Below are positions 33,660 through 42,458 of a stretch of DNA of 64,000 nt, piece by piece. The stretch spans positions 1 through 64,000 of the forward strand of contig NZ_JADOEL010000007.1 of the NCBI RefSeq assembly GCF_015645465.1, given 5' to 3'. The notes under the pieces are model-generated. The model saw only the letters and a program-made list of their open reading frames with translations. It was not told where the DNA came from and made no database searches. Both the position numbers and the translations under genes were made by a program. Every line of letters starts with the position of its first letter. Positions within the stretch are counted from its first letter, which is position 1. The DNA is from Herminiimonas contaminans. GTDB lineage: Bacteria > Pseudomonadota > Gammaproteobacteria > Burkholderiales > Burkholderiaceae_D.

Positions 33660-34778
33660 ATGCCCGCCCCGGACGATCTCGCAGACTGGCTCAGGCTGGA
33701 GCAGACGCCCGGTGTCGGAGCCGAAACCGCACGCAAGCTGCTATCAGTATTCGGCCTGCCGCATAACATCTTCAACAGCAGCCTCGCCGCACTGCAGGAC
33801 ATCACCGGCAGTCGCATCGCCCATATACTGCTGGCACCACCGTCCGACACCATACTGGCGCAGATAGCACGCACCCAGGAATGGGCAGCGCATAGCGAGA
33901 ACCACGTCTATACACTGGGCGATCCGGATTATCCGAAGGCACTACTGGAGATCCACGATCCGCCCATCCTGCTATATGCCAAAGGTCGCGTTGATCTACT
34001 TTCCCAACCTTCATTCGCCATCGTCGGCAGTCGCAACGCCAGCGCACAAGGCAACAGCAACGCCGAGCAATTCGCCGCTGCACTCAGCAACTCCGGCCTG
34101 ACCATTATTTCCGGTCTCGCGCTCGGCATAGATACCGCCGCACATCAGGGTGCACTACAGGCACTCTCACAAAACCCGCAAGCTGGTTCCACCCTCGCCG
34201 TCATCGGCACCGGCGCCGACATCGTCTACCCGGCACGCAATCGCAAACTTGCGCACCAGATCGCCGAACATGGCTGCATCCTCAGTGAATATCCACTCGG
34301 CATGCCGGCGATCGCTTCCAACTTCCCGCGCCGCAATCGCATCATCAGCGGACTCGCTCGCGGCGTGCTGGTAGTCGAAGCCGCCTTGCAATCCGGCTCA
34401 TTGATTACCGCGCGCATGGCGGCAGAGCAGGGCCGCGACATGTTTGCCATACCCGGCTCGATACACTCACCGCTAGCCAAGGGTTGTCACCTGTTAATCA
34501 AGCAGGGTGCGAAGCTGGTGGAGTCAGCACAGGACATACTGGAAGAACTGGAATATGCAAATGCGCCTGTGCCGCAACGTTCCATTTGCGAACCACCGGA
34601 CGACGACGCACCTTACGCGCACGTGTTGCAGCATATGGGCTACGACGCGGTAGATGCCGATACGCTGGCGCAACGTTGCCAGCTCGACATGGCAGAATTG
34701 CACGCCCACCTGCTGGCGCTGGAGCTGGACGGACACGCGGAAATGCTGCCGGGCGGATGGTATCGCCGCATTGCCTGA
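33660..34778 (+). CDS. dprA: DNA-processing protein DprA
   Basis: This 372-aa protein protects incoming single-stranded DNA and loads RecA in natural transformation. It has an N-terminal SAM-like helix-hairpin region (LEQTPGVGAETARKLLSVFG), the Rossmann-fold core with IVGSRNAS, ISGLALGIDTAAHQGAL, GTGADIVYPARN and F-P-R-R-N-R-I-I-S-G-L, and a C-terminal winged helix (DADTLAQRCQLDMAELHAHL). It appears intact, in contrast to comM in the same window. It follows the LysM gene and precedes smg. Confidence 0.95.
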   Translation: MPAPDDLADWLRLEQTPGVGAETARKLLSVFGLPHNIFNSSLAALQDITGSRIAHILLAPPSDTILAQIARTQEWAAHSENHVYTLGDPDYPKALLEIHDPPILLYAKGRVDLLSQPSFAIVGSRNASAQGNSNAEQFAAALSNSGLTIISGLALGIDTAAHQGALQALSQNPQAGSTLAVIGTGADIVYPARNRKLAHQIAEHGCILSEYPLGMPAIASNFPRRNRIISGLARGVLVVEAALQSGSLITARMAAEQGRDMFAIPGSIHSPLAKGCHLLIKQGAKLVESAQDILEELEYANAPVPQRSICEPPDDDAPYAHVLQHMGYDAVDADTLAQRCQLDMAELHAHLLALELDGHAEMLPGGWYRRIA

Positions 34779-35004
34779 ACGATATCTACGATTTCAATTT
34801 GTTATCAGTCACTAACAAAAAATTCGTCCGCTATAGTCAGCATCATTTTTAATGGTATGCTTGTCCTCAGTAAGCGCTGTTTTTGATCTGCCGCTGTCGT
34901 AACACCTCTTTGTAGTGTGTGTTGTGTAAAGAGCGTGATTCATACGCATCCGATCCTGACGGCACCAAATGGTGACGTCTTAACCCAAGCGCTACGGTGA
35001 AGCC

Positions 35005-35481
35005 ATGTTTGACGTCCTAGTCTATCTGTACGAAACCTATTACCGGCCTGATGCCTGCCCGGACTCAGAGGCGCTGGTAAAGAAACTATCCGCTATCGGC
35101 TTTGAAGAAGAAGAGATCGCGAAGGCTCTCGGTTGGCTGACTGCGCTGGCTGAGACCACCAACGAACTCTCCGACTCCTATCCGCATCAGACGGCGTTCT
35201 CCTTCGGCATCCGCATCTACGCAACGCAGGAAATGGATGTGCTGGGCACACCTGCGGTCGGCTTCATCCAATTCCTCGAATCGGCCAAGCTGATCAATCC
35301 GGTGCAACGCGAGATCGTCATCGAACGCGCACTGGCAGCCGGTGAATCGCCGATCTCTCTCGAAAAGCTGAAAGTCATCGTGCTCATGGTGTTGTGGAGC
35401 CAGGGCAAGGAACCGGATGGCCTGATTTTCGATGAGCTCTTCGTTGACGACGAAGATGCACCACCACGGATGTTGCACTAA
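35005..35481 (+). CDS. smg: Smg family protein (DUF494)
   Basis: This 158-aa cytoplasmic protein starts [13 protein letters not shown], the signature of Smg/DUF494. It is acidic and helical, ending with a conserved-looking ...[17 protein letters not shown]. Smg is found next to dprA and topoisomerase genes in beta- and gammaproteobacteria. Function unknown. The 226-bp gap before it holds no gene; I saw only AT-rich sequence. Confidence 0.9.
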
Positions 35482-35495
35482 GCTGCAGGCCGAGC

Positions 35496-35524
35496 AGGCA
35501 TGTCCACCCACACCGGACATGCCT
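35496..35524 (+). terminator. Possible terminator hairpin after smg
   Basis: AGGCATGTCC pairs with GGACATGCCT (10 bp) around a 9-nt loop, 14 bp after the smg stop. The sequence after it has only scattered T residues, so termination would be weak or Rho-assisted. Confidence 0.45.
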
Positions 35525-35707
35525 CTTCAACAACATCTGTTTTGTCTCCCGCTTGCGGATTTCCCAGCAACGCGCTTATCATTGGCCGCTTGACGGCTAT
35601 GCAATTATTATATTAGGCGGCTTTTTCATGGGAAATTGCCTCTGCGATATGCTGCAAGCCGTGTACCGCACATTCAGAGATGTGCCACTTTCGAGACCCT
35701 ATTTACT

Positions 35708-38341
35708 ATGACAAAGACCCTCATCATTGCCGAGAAGCCATCCGTCGCGAACGATATCGCGAAGACGCTCGGCGGCTTTACCAAGCACGATGAGTACTTT
35801 GAATCCGACGAATACGTCCTTTCCTCCGCGGTCGGCCATCTGGTCGAAATCACCGTCCCGGAAGAATATGACGTCAAACGCGGCAAATGGACCTTCACCC
35901 ATTTGCCGATGATTCCGCCGCATTTCGCACTCAATCCCATCGCCAAGACTGAATCACGCCTGAAAGTGCTGAACAAGCTCATCAAGCGCAAGGATGTCAC
36001 CGGCCTCATCAACGCATGTGACGCCGGGCGCGAAGGGGAATTGATTTTCCGCCTGATTGCGCAATACACGAAGGCCAAGCAACCGATCAAACGCCTGTGG
36101 TTACAGTCGATGACACCGGCCGCGATTCGTGAAGCGTTCAAAAACCTGCGTAGCGATGAAGAAATGCTGCCGCTGGCAGATGCCGCCCGCTGCCGCAGCG
36201 AAGCTGACTGGCTGATCGGTATCAACGGCACCCGCGCCATGACCGCTTTCAACTCGAAAGAAGGCGGCTTCTACCTGACCACCGTTGGCCGCGTCCAAAC
36301 ACCAACGCTGTCCATCGTGGTGGAGCGCGAAGAAAAGATTAAGAAGTTCGTCCCACGTGATTACTGGGAAGTGCGCGCGGAGTTCATCTGCGCTGCCGGT
36401 ATCTACCAGGGTCGCTGGCTGGACACCGCCTTCAAGAAGGATGAAACCGATCCGGAACGTCGCGCCGAGCGCCTGTGGAGCAAGGCTGCGGCCGAATCCA
36501 TCGTTGCCGCCTGCCGCGGCAAGCAAGGCAATGTCACTGAGGAATCGAAACCGACCACTTCGATGGCGCCGGCCCTGTTCGACCTGACCAGCCTGCAACG
36601 CGAAGCCAATGCACGCTTCGGCTTCTCCGCCAAGAACACACTGGGCCTGGCGCAGGCATTGTATGAAAAGCACAAGGTCCTGACTTACCCGCGTACTGAT
36701 TCGCGCCACCTGCCGGAAGATTACCTGCCGACCGTGTTGCAGACGCTGGACGTGATTGCCGAAAACAATAACTACCATCAGTTCGCGAAACAAATCACGG
36801 ACAACAAATGGGTCAAGCCGAACAAACGGATTTTCGACAACACGAAAATCAGTGATCACTTTGCGATCATCCCGACCACCCAAGCACCGAAGAATTTGTC
36901 GGAGCCGGAACAAAAACTGTACGACCTGGTGACACGTCGCTTCATGGCGATCTTCTTCCCGGCCGCAGAGTTCCAGGTCACCACACGCTTTACCGAAGTC
37001 TCCGGCCATCAGTTCAAAACTGAAGGCAAGGTCATGACCAATCCGGGCTGGCTCGCGGTCTACGGCAAAGAAGTCATAGACGAAAAAGATCCGGAAAACA
37101 GCGGCACGCTGGTACCGGTCGCCAAAGGCGAGAAAGTCAAAACCGAATCGGTGGTCGCCAACGGCCTCGTCACCAAACCGCCAGCACGTTACTCTGAAGC
37201 GACGCTGTTGTCGGCGATGGAAGGCGCAGGCAAGCTGATCGACAACGACGGCTTGCGCGATGCGATGGCAGGCAAAGGCCTGGGCACACCAGCGACCCGC
37301 GCAGCCATCATCGAGGGCTTGCTGAATGAGAAATACCTGCTGCGCGAAGGCCGGGAAATGATCCCGACCGCGAAGGCCTTCCAGTTGATGACCTTGTTGC
37401 GCGGCCTCGGCGTGAATGAACTGACCGCACCTGAACTGACCGGAGAATGGGAATACAAGCTGTCGGAAATGGAACGCGGCAAAATCAGCCGTGAAGAATT
37501 CATGCGCGAAATCGCGCAAATGACGCAAATCATCGTCAAGCGCGCCAAAGAATACGACAACGACACCATCCCTGGCGATTACGCGACACTGAAAACCCCG
37601 TGCCCGAATTGCGGCGGCGTAGTGAAAGAAAACTACCGTCGTTTCGCCTGCACCAAGTGCGAATTCTCGATGAGCAAAACGCCGGGCAGCCGTCAGTTTG
37701 AAATCGATGAAGTCGAAGAATTGCTGGCCAACAAAACGATAGGACCGCTGCAAGGCTTCCGTTCGAAAATGGGCCGCCCGTTCGCTGCCGTGCTGAAAAT
37801 CTCGCGCGACGAAGAAATCAAAAACTACAAACTGGAATTTGATTTCGGCCAGAACGACGATGATGAAAACGCAGAAGCAGTCGACTTCAGCGGCCAGACT
37901 TCACTCGGCCCGTGCCCGAAATGCGCAGGCGGTGTCTACGAATTGCCACTGTCCTATGTCTGCGAAAACTCGGTAGCCAAACCGAAGACTTGCGATTTCC
38001 GCAGCGGCCGCATCATCCTGCAACAGGAAATCCTGCCGGAACAAATGAGCAAACTGCTCAACGAAGGCAAAACCGATTTGCTGCCTGGCTTTGTCTCGCA
38101 ACGCACACGTCGTGCGTTCAAGGCTTACCTGGTACGCGGCAAGGATGGCAAAACCAGCTTTGAATTTGAACCGCGCAAGGAAAAAGCGCCAGCCAAAGGC
38201 AAGGCTGCAGCCAATGCAGACGACGCGGCAGACGCAACTGCAGAAGTAGCAGCCAAACCGGCGAAGAAGGCAGCGGCCAAACCCGCAGCCAAGAAAGCCG
38301 TAGCGAAAAAGAAGGCGCCAGCCAAAAAAGCGGCTGCTTAA
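35708..38341 (+). CDS. topB: DNA topoisomerase III with Lys/Ala-rich C-terminal tail
   Basis: This 877-aa type IA topoisomerase relaxes and decatenates DNA through a 5'-phosphotyrosine. It has a TOPRIM domain (LIIAEKPSVANDIAK, DAGREGELIFRL), catalytic Tyr in LTYPRTDSRHLPED, and the family core. C-terminal zinc-finger-like motifs follow (CPNCGG...CTKC; CPKCAGG...C...C). The last 60 residues are histone-H1-like repeats of Lys, Ala and Pro (PAAKKAVAKKKAPAKKAAA), likely extra DNA affinity. I chose MTKTLIIAEKPS because it is where similarity starts. An upstream in-frame start would add 24 residues. Confidence 0.95.
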   Translation: MTKTLIIAEKPSVANDIAKTLGGFTKHDEYFESDEYVLSSAVGHLVEITVPEEYDVKRGKWTFTHLPMIPPHFALNPIAKTESRLKVLNKLIKRKDVTGLINACDAGREGELIFRLIAQYTKAKQPIKRLWLQSMTPAAIREAFKNLRSDEEMLPLADAARCRSEADWLIGINGTRAMTAFNSKEGGFYLTTVGRVQTPTLSIVVEREEKIKKFVPRDYWEVRAEFICAAGIYQGRWLDTAFKKDETDPERRAERLWSKAAAESIVAACRGKQGNVTEESKPTTSMAPALFDLTSLQREANARFGFSAKNTLGLAQALYEKHKVLTYPRTDSRHLPEDYLPTVLQTLDVIAENNNYHQFAKQITDNKWVKPNKRIFDNTKISDHFAIIPTTQAPKNLSEPEQKLYDLVTRRFMAIFFPAAEFQVTTRFTEVSGHQFKTEGKVMTNPGWLAVYGKEVIDEKDPENSGTLVPVAKGEKVKTESVVANGLVTKPPARYSEATLLSAMEGAGKLIDNDGLRDAMAGKGLGTPATRAAIIEGLLNEKYLLREGREMIPTAKAFQLMTLLRGLGVNELTAPELTGEWEYKLSEMERGKISREEFMREIAQMTQIIVKRAKEYDNDTIPGDYATLKTPCPNCGGVVKENYRRFACTKCEFSMSKTPGSRQFEIDEVEELLANKTIGPLQGFRSKMGRPFAAVLKISRDEEIKNYKLEFDFGQNDDDENAEAVDFSGQTSLGPCPKCAGGVYELPLSYVCENSVAKPKTCDFRSGRIILQQEILPEQMSKLLNEGKTDLLPGFVSQRTRRAFKAYLVRGKDGKTSFEFEPRKEKAPAKGKAAANADDAADATAEVAAKPAKKAAAKPAAKKAVAKKKAPAKKAAA

Positions 38342-38351
38342 TCGGTGAGTC

Positions 38352-38389
38352 GTACTGCGCATCGATACTCGATGCGCAGTACAATCTTT
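38352..38389 (+). terminator. Long hairpin after topB
   Basis: GTACTGCGCATCG pairs perfectly with CGATGCGCAGTAC (13 bp) around ATACT, 10 bp after the topB stop. The tail AATCTTTG is only partly T-rich. Confidence 0.65.
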
Positions 38390-38462
38390 GCATCACAGGT
38401 AAGCGAACACGTATCACACGGCCTTGATCGTTAATCTTGTATCAGCTACCGAGGGGAATACC

Positions 38463-38807
38463 ATGGATCAACTCGAACCACGCGTCCCAAGCAAAGACGA
38501 ATGCAATATCGCGATGCTGGCCCACCTGCTCGGCATCTTTACCGGCTTCCTCGGCGCACTCATCATCTGGATCCTGAAGAAAGATGATTCCGCCTACATC
38601 TCCAACCAGTCCAAGGAAGCACTGAACTTCCAGATCACCATCACCATCGGTTTTGTCATCGCATGGGTGCTGGCCTTCATCCTGATCGGCTTCATCTTCA
38701 TACCGGTGCTGCTGGTACTTAACCTGATCTTTTGCATTATCGCCGCGATGGCGGCATCCAAAGGCCAGGACTATCGCTATCCGCTGACACTGCGTCTGGT
38801 GCAATAA
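38463..38807 (+). CDS. DUF4870 membrane protein
   Basis: This 114-aa protein has about three membrane segments: near residues 17-37 (MLAHLLGIFTGFLGALIIWIL), 58-80 and 84-105. The motif DDSAYISNQSKEALNFQIT between the first two is typical of DUF4870 (Tic20-like). I chose the ATG preceded by AGGGGAA, which removes 13 non-homologous residues. Inner-membrane location; function unknown. A strong terminator follows. Confidence 0.88.
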   Translation: MDQLEPRVPSKDECNIAMLAHLLGIFTGFLGALIIWILKKDDSAYISNQSKEALNFQITITIGFVIAWVLAFILIGFIFIPVLLVLNLIFCIIAAMAASKGQDYRYPLTLRLVQ

Positions 38808-38824
38808 ACTTCGCATTCATCTCC

Positions 38825-38867
38825 TGAAGGGCAGCGCAACTCGCAAGAGCGCTGCCCTTCATTTTTC
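38825..38867 (+). terminator. Strong intrinsic terminator after the DUF4870 gene
   Basis: TGAAGGGCAGCGC pairs with GCGCTGCCCTTCA (13 bp) around an 11-nt loop and is followed by TTTTT. It starts 17 bp after the stop. Confidence 0.9.
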
Positions 38868-38880
38868 TTATTACGACGCC

Positions 38881-39459
38881 ATGGCTGACAATCTGCTCAA
38901 CCCTCCCTCTGACCTGCCGGTACCACAAAATGACGGTGCCTGTGATCACCTGCGCGGCATGCAAGTGCCTGCCATCGGCTTGCGGGCAACATCGGGCGTA
39001 ACCGTGAATCTGGCGCAAGAGGGTGCGCCATGGGTGGTGGTGTATTGCTATCCGCGCACCGGCAGACCCGGGCAGGAATTGCCCGGCGGAGCCGATGCAT
39101 GGAATGCGATACCGGGTGCACGTGGCTGTTCGCCGCAGTCCTGCGCATATCGTGATCACTACAGCGAATTACAGGCGCTGGGGGCGACCGTGTACGGTTT
39201 GAGTACGCAAGACAGTGATTATCAAAAGGAAGCGACAGAGCGCCTGGAATTGCCGTTCCCGTTGCTCAGCGATGCACAGCTCGCGTTCGCTAACGCCTTG
39301 CGTTTGCCTACCTTCAGCTTTGCCGGACTGGACCTGATCAAACGGCTGACCCTGATCATCCGCGCCGGACGGATAGAAGAAGTGTTCTATCCGGTCTTCC
39401 CGTCCGACTCGGATGCCGGACATGTGGTGGCCTGGCTCAGCGCGCACCAGGACAAATAA
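38881..39459 (+). CDS. Peroxiredoxin-like thioredoxin-fold protein
   Basis: This 192-aa protein is of AhpC/redoxin type. The sequence VVYCYPRTGRPG corresponds to the active-site loop, but the usual peroxidatic Cys position after T-P-G is not Cys. Cysteines lie instead about 20 residues on in GCSPQSCAYRDHYSEL, a pattern seen in a subset of redoxins. The C-terminus (LTLIIRAGRIEEVFYPVFP) completes the fold. It may reduce peroxides with a shifted catalytic Cys. Its stop abuts that of the convergent ogt gene with no gap. Confidence 0.78.
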   Translation: MADNLLNPPSDLPVPQNDGACDHLRGMQVPAIGLRATSGVTVNLAQEGAPWVVVYCYPRTGRPGQELPGGADAWNAIPGARGCSPQSCAYRDHYSELQALGATVYGLSTQDSDYQKEATERLELPFPLLSDAQLAFANALRLPTFSFAGLDLIKRLTLIIRAGRIEEVFYPVFPSDSDAGHVVAWLSAHQDK

Positions 39460-39954
39460 TCAATTAACAGCGACGCCTTCCAGCGCCAGCAGGAAGCGTT
39501 TGCGTTCCACGCCACCAGCGTAGCCGGTCACAGCACCGGACGAACCGATGACACGATGGCAGGGTACGATAATCGATACCGGATTCTTGCCTATCGCCGA
39601 CCCCACTGCGCGCAAAGCCTTGGGGTTACCCAGCTTTTGCGCGTGCTGTGCATAGCTGACGCTGGCACCGAACGGAATCGCACTCAGTTCCTGCCACACC
39701 GAACGCTGGAAAGCAGTACCACTCATATCGAGCGCCACATCAAACTCGGTACGCTGACCGGAAAAATACTCATCCAGTTGCTGCGCCGTGGCCTGCAAAT
39801 GCTTCCATGCCGGCGAAGCCGTTGACGCCTGTTGCCAGCCATCCTTGCCCTTGAAGTGCTTGTGCTCTTCAAAATAAATACCGCTCAGGCCTTGCTCCGT
39901 CGCTGCCAGCAACAGACGTCCGACCGGACTTGGGTGTTCTATATAAAAAATCAT
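39460..39954 (-). CDS. ogt: Methylated-DNA-protein-cysteine methyltransferase (Ogt)
   Basis: This 164-aa suicide repair protein takes the methyl group from O6-methylguanine or O4-methylthymine onto its own Cys in IIVPCHRVIG. The HTH arginine-finger region is AFQRSVWQELSAIPFGASVSYAQHA and ALRAVGSAIGKNPV. AGGAAG precedes the ATG. It starts 28 bp downstream of the Ada-AlkA gene on the same strand, so the two probably form one alkylation-repair operon. Confidence 0.95.
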   Translation of the reverse strand: MIFYIEHPSPVGRLLLAATEQGLSGIYFEEHKHFKGKDGWQQASTASPAWKHLQATAQQLDEYFSGQRTEFDVALDMSGTAFQRSVWQELSAIPFGASVSYAQHAQKLGNPKALRAVGSAIGKNPVSIIVPCHRVIGSSGAVTGYAGGVERKRFLLALEGVAVN

Positions 39955-39982
39955 GATGCTTCCTTTGTCTCTATCGCTACGA

Positions 39983-41485
39983 TCAGCTTAGTGAGTTCCA
40001 CAACAACAGCGCGGTATACGCACGCCACGGTGACCAGTTAGCAGCACGCGCCAGCAACTCTTTCTCCGTCAGTCGCGCACCGCCTGCCACTTCCACCGCC
40101 GCCTTTTGCAAACCCAGGTCGCCAGCCGGGAAGGCATTTGGAAAGCGCAAGGCGCGCATCGCCACATACTGCGCCGTCCATTCGCCTATGCCGCGTACGG
40201 TTTTCAGGCTGGTCACGCATTCTTCCAGCGAGGCACCTGGTTTCATCTGCAAACCACCTTCCGCCGCAAACAGCGCCAGGCTTTGTATCGCCAGCGCACG
40301 GGCACCGGGCATACCCAGGCCAGCGATATCAGACACGCTGGCTTGTGCCAGTCTTTCCGCTGTCGGGAAGTGGCGGTTGATACCAATGAACGGCGTCTCG
40401 GCAGGCTCGCCAAAAGCATGCACCAGGCGTCCGGATACCGTGGTTGCGCCAGCCACACTCACTTGCTGCCCCAGCACCGCACGTATCGCCAGTTCAAAGG
40501 TATCGAAGGTGCCGGGCACGCGCATGCCCGGCACCGCCCTGATTTGCGCCGCCAACAATGGATCGGCAGACAGATGGGCGGCTATTACTTCCGGATTCGC
40601 ATCGAGGTCGAACTGTTTGCGCACACGTGCCAGCATAGGCATCAATACGGGCGCAAGATTAGCGGGTAGCGATAATTCCAGTTGTTTGCGTGCGGGCAGA
40701 TGCTTCACGCGCAACCAGCCAGCTACGCCATTCAGCATCACGCTGCGTGCGTAGGAGCGTGTACCGGGCGTTTCCTCGATTACCCCTTCGACACCGGGTA
40801 TCGCACGTCCGGCCAGATAGTCCAGCATCGCTTCCCATGCATATGGCGGGCGGTAAGCAAGACGTAACGTAATCGCATCCTGCCCGTTTGCAGGCGTCAC
40901 ACCTGCGGCACGCCGTATGCTGGTCGGTGCCATGCCGTAGCGTGCCAGGAAGAGCGCATTGAAGCGGCGTATGCTGCCGAAGCCTGCCGCATAGGCCACA
41001 TCACTCATGGGCAGGTTAGTTTCCTGCAGCAATTTCTTGGCGAATAACAAGCGTTGCGTCTGCGCCAGCTCAACCGGCGTCACGCCGAAATGTTCAAGCA
41101 AGACACGCCGCAGTTGTCGTGACGACAAACCCACCTCTGCCGACAATCTTTCCGTATCACCATCATTCAGCGCACCTGCCGCTATCCTTTGCCATACCGC
41201 ATATGCCAGGTTTTGCTGCAAGGCGTAGGGTGCCAGCTCCGGCCTACAGCGCAGACAGGGACGAAAGCCCGCGGCCTCAGCCGCAGCGGCGGTGCTGAAG
41301 TAAGTACACGAAGATTCACGCGGAGTTTTAACCGAGCAGACCGGACGGCAATATATGCCGGTCGTTTTAATTCCAACAAAAAACACGCCATCGAAGCGCG
41401 CATCCTTGGCCGCCAGTGCGCGATAGCAACTCGCCGGAACCAGCAGCGGCGTGTGTTTTGATGAGTCGGGAGTGAGCGTATCCAT
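39983..41485 (-). CDS. Ada regulatory domain fused to AlkA 3-methyladenine DNA glycosylase
   Basis: This 500-aa protein has three parts. First is an Ada-type zinc domain whose four Cys (46, 50, 77, 80; TTGIYCRPVC and FRPCLRCRP) can accept a methyl group from phosphotriesters. Second is an AraC-type HTH (about 100-195). Third is an AlkA N-domain plus HhH-GPD glycosylase (VRGIGEWTAQYVAMRAL and catalytic Asp in FPAGDLGL). It both senses methyl damage and excises alkylated bases. The O6-methyltransferase part of Ada is absent and is supplied by ogt just downstream. Confidence 0.93.
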   Translation of the reverse strand: MDTLTPDSSKHTPLLVPASCYRALAAKDARFDGVFFVGIKTTGIYCRPVCSVKTPRESSCTYFSTAAAAEAAGFRPCLRCRPELAPYALQQNLAYAVWQRIAAGALNDGDTERLSAEVGLSSRQLRRVLLEHFGVTPVELAQTQRLLFAKKLLQETNLPMSDVAYAAGFGSIRRFNALFLARYGMAPTSIRRAAGVTPANGQDAITLRLAYRPPYAWEAMLDYLAGRAIPGVEGVIEETPGTRSYARSVMLNGVAGWLRVKHLPARKQLELSLPANLAPVLMPMLARVRKQFDLDANPEVIAAHLSADPLLAAQIRAVPGMRVPGTFDTFELAIRAVLGQQVSVAGATTVSGRLVHAFGEPAETPFIGINRHFPTAERLAQASVSDIAGLGMPGARALAIQSLALFAAEGGLQMKPGASLEECVTSLKTVRGIGEWTAQYVAMRALRFPNAFPAGDLGLQKAAVEVAGGARLTEKELLARAANWSPWRAYTALLLWNSLS

Positions 41486-41584
41486 GGCGTATTTATACGC
41501 GTCGGACGGGATAGCGTCTAGCCGTTTTCGGACAAGATCCCCGGCAGGATATTTCCATGCGGCGATGGCCGCATGGGGCAGGAA

Positions 41585-42052
41585 TTACTTATCAGCGCCA
41601 GCCTGCTTTTGCATCTGGAAGGCCAGCGAGATATGGGCAAACTCGATCAGGATGTCCTGTGTGCCGCCATTGAAAGTGCTAAATGAATTACCGGTACGCA
41701 CCACCAGTCGTGGCGGAAACAACCAGCTGAGAAAAGGGATGCCTATCATCTTCGCACTGCGTACATCGCGCCATTCGACCTGTCGGTTATACAACCAGGT
41801 TTGAGTGATGCCCTTGTCATCGATGGTGATGGTTGAGCGCAGGAACCAGTAATAGCTGACCACCAACATGACAGCTGCGCCAAACAACAGGACTTTGACA
41901 CTCAGGCCATACTCCAGCAAAGGAAAGCGTCGCGTGATATCGATCGCATAAACAAACAGGCTGATCGAAAAAACACTGGCCAAAATCTTGAACCACAAAC
42001 TATAGGCCGGGCCAGTGACGGTTTTTTCCGGCTTGTAAAAATTCATTGTCAT
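41585..42052 (-). CDS. Two-TM membrane protein of unknown function
   Basis: This 155-aa protein has membrane helices at about 20-40 (LWFKILASVFSISLFVYAI) and 52-72 (VKLLFGAAVMLVVSYYWF), then a cytoplasmic beta-rich part (ITIDDKGITQTWLYNRQVEWRDV) that resembles bacterial PH-like domains. No specific function is recognised. A second ATG two codons on is equally possible. It stands between the alkylation-repair pair and the DUF1289 gene. Confidence 0.7.
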   Translation of the reverse strand: MTMNFYKPEKTVTGPAYSLWFKILASVFSISLFVYAIDITRRFPLLEYGLSVKVLLFGAAVMLVVSYYWFLRSTITIDDKGITQTWLYNRQVEWRDVRSAKMIGIPFLSWLFPPRLVVRTGNSFSTFNGGTQDILIEFAHISLAFQMQKQAGADK

Positions 42053-42115
42053 ATTATTACTGCTCGATTCATGGGCGTGGCGGCATCATCGCACATCTGC
42101 CCGCTACAGTCGAAA

Positions 42116-42367
42116 TTAGCGTGCAGCAGGACCTCGCAACGCGGTCCGGCGCACGATGATGTCGCGCCAGATTTGTCGTCTGCCGTCATCGTCTATCGCG
42201 CCCCAGACCGTGATCTCGTCTATGGTGCGCATACAACCGCTGCAATAAGTTGTGCGCGGGTCGACCCGGCAGATGCCTATGCAGGGCGAGGGCAAAGACG
42301 TCGCATCGATATCGAGGTAAGAAATCAGGACGTCGAGATCTTCAGGGTGCGCAGGTTTTCGGCGCAT
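42116..42367 (-). CDS. DUF1289 family protein
   Basis: This 83-aa protein contains SPCIGICRVDPRTTYCSGC followed by MRTIDEITVW, the invariant four-Cys signature of DUF1289. The spacing suits a metal or Fe-S site. Similar short proteins are common in Proteobacteria near redox genes. It is downstream of the formate-dehydrogenase-like gene on the same strand with a hairpin between them. Function unknown. Confidence 0.85.
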   Translation of the reverse strand: MRRKPAHPEDLDVLISYLDIDATSLPSPCIGICRVDPRTTYCSGCMRTIDEITVWGAIDDDGRRQIWRDIIVRRTALRGPAAR

Positions 42368-42407
42368 GGGACGGATACCGGAGAATGACAGATAGCCGCA
42401 AGTATAA

Positions 42408-42439
42408 ACGGCTGCCGACCACTAAGGGCGGGCAGCCGT
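42408..42439 (-). terminator. Hairpin between the FdhF-like gene and the DUF1289 gene
   Basis: ACGGCTGCC pairs with GGCAGCCGT (9 bp) around a 14-nt loop, 20 bp after the molybdoenzyme stop. In the leftward direction it is followed by TTTATA, a weak U-tract. Confidence 0.55.
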
Positions 42440-42458
42440 CTGAATGATGCAATACCGC

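Noticed and set aside
36101-37753. Long open frame (550 codons) on the minus strand across topB
   Set aside because: It is antisense to the well-conserved topoisomerase core. It is Phe/Arg-rich, as expected of a mirror frame.
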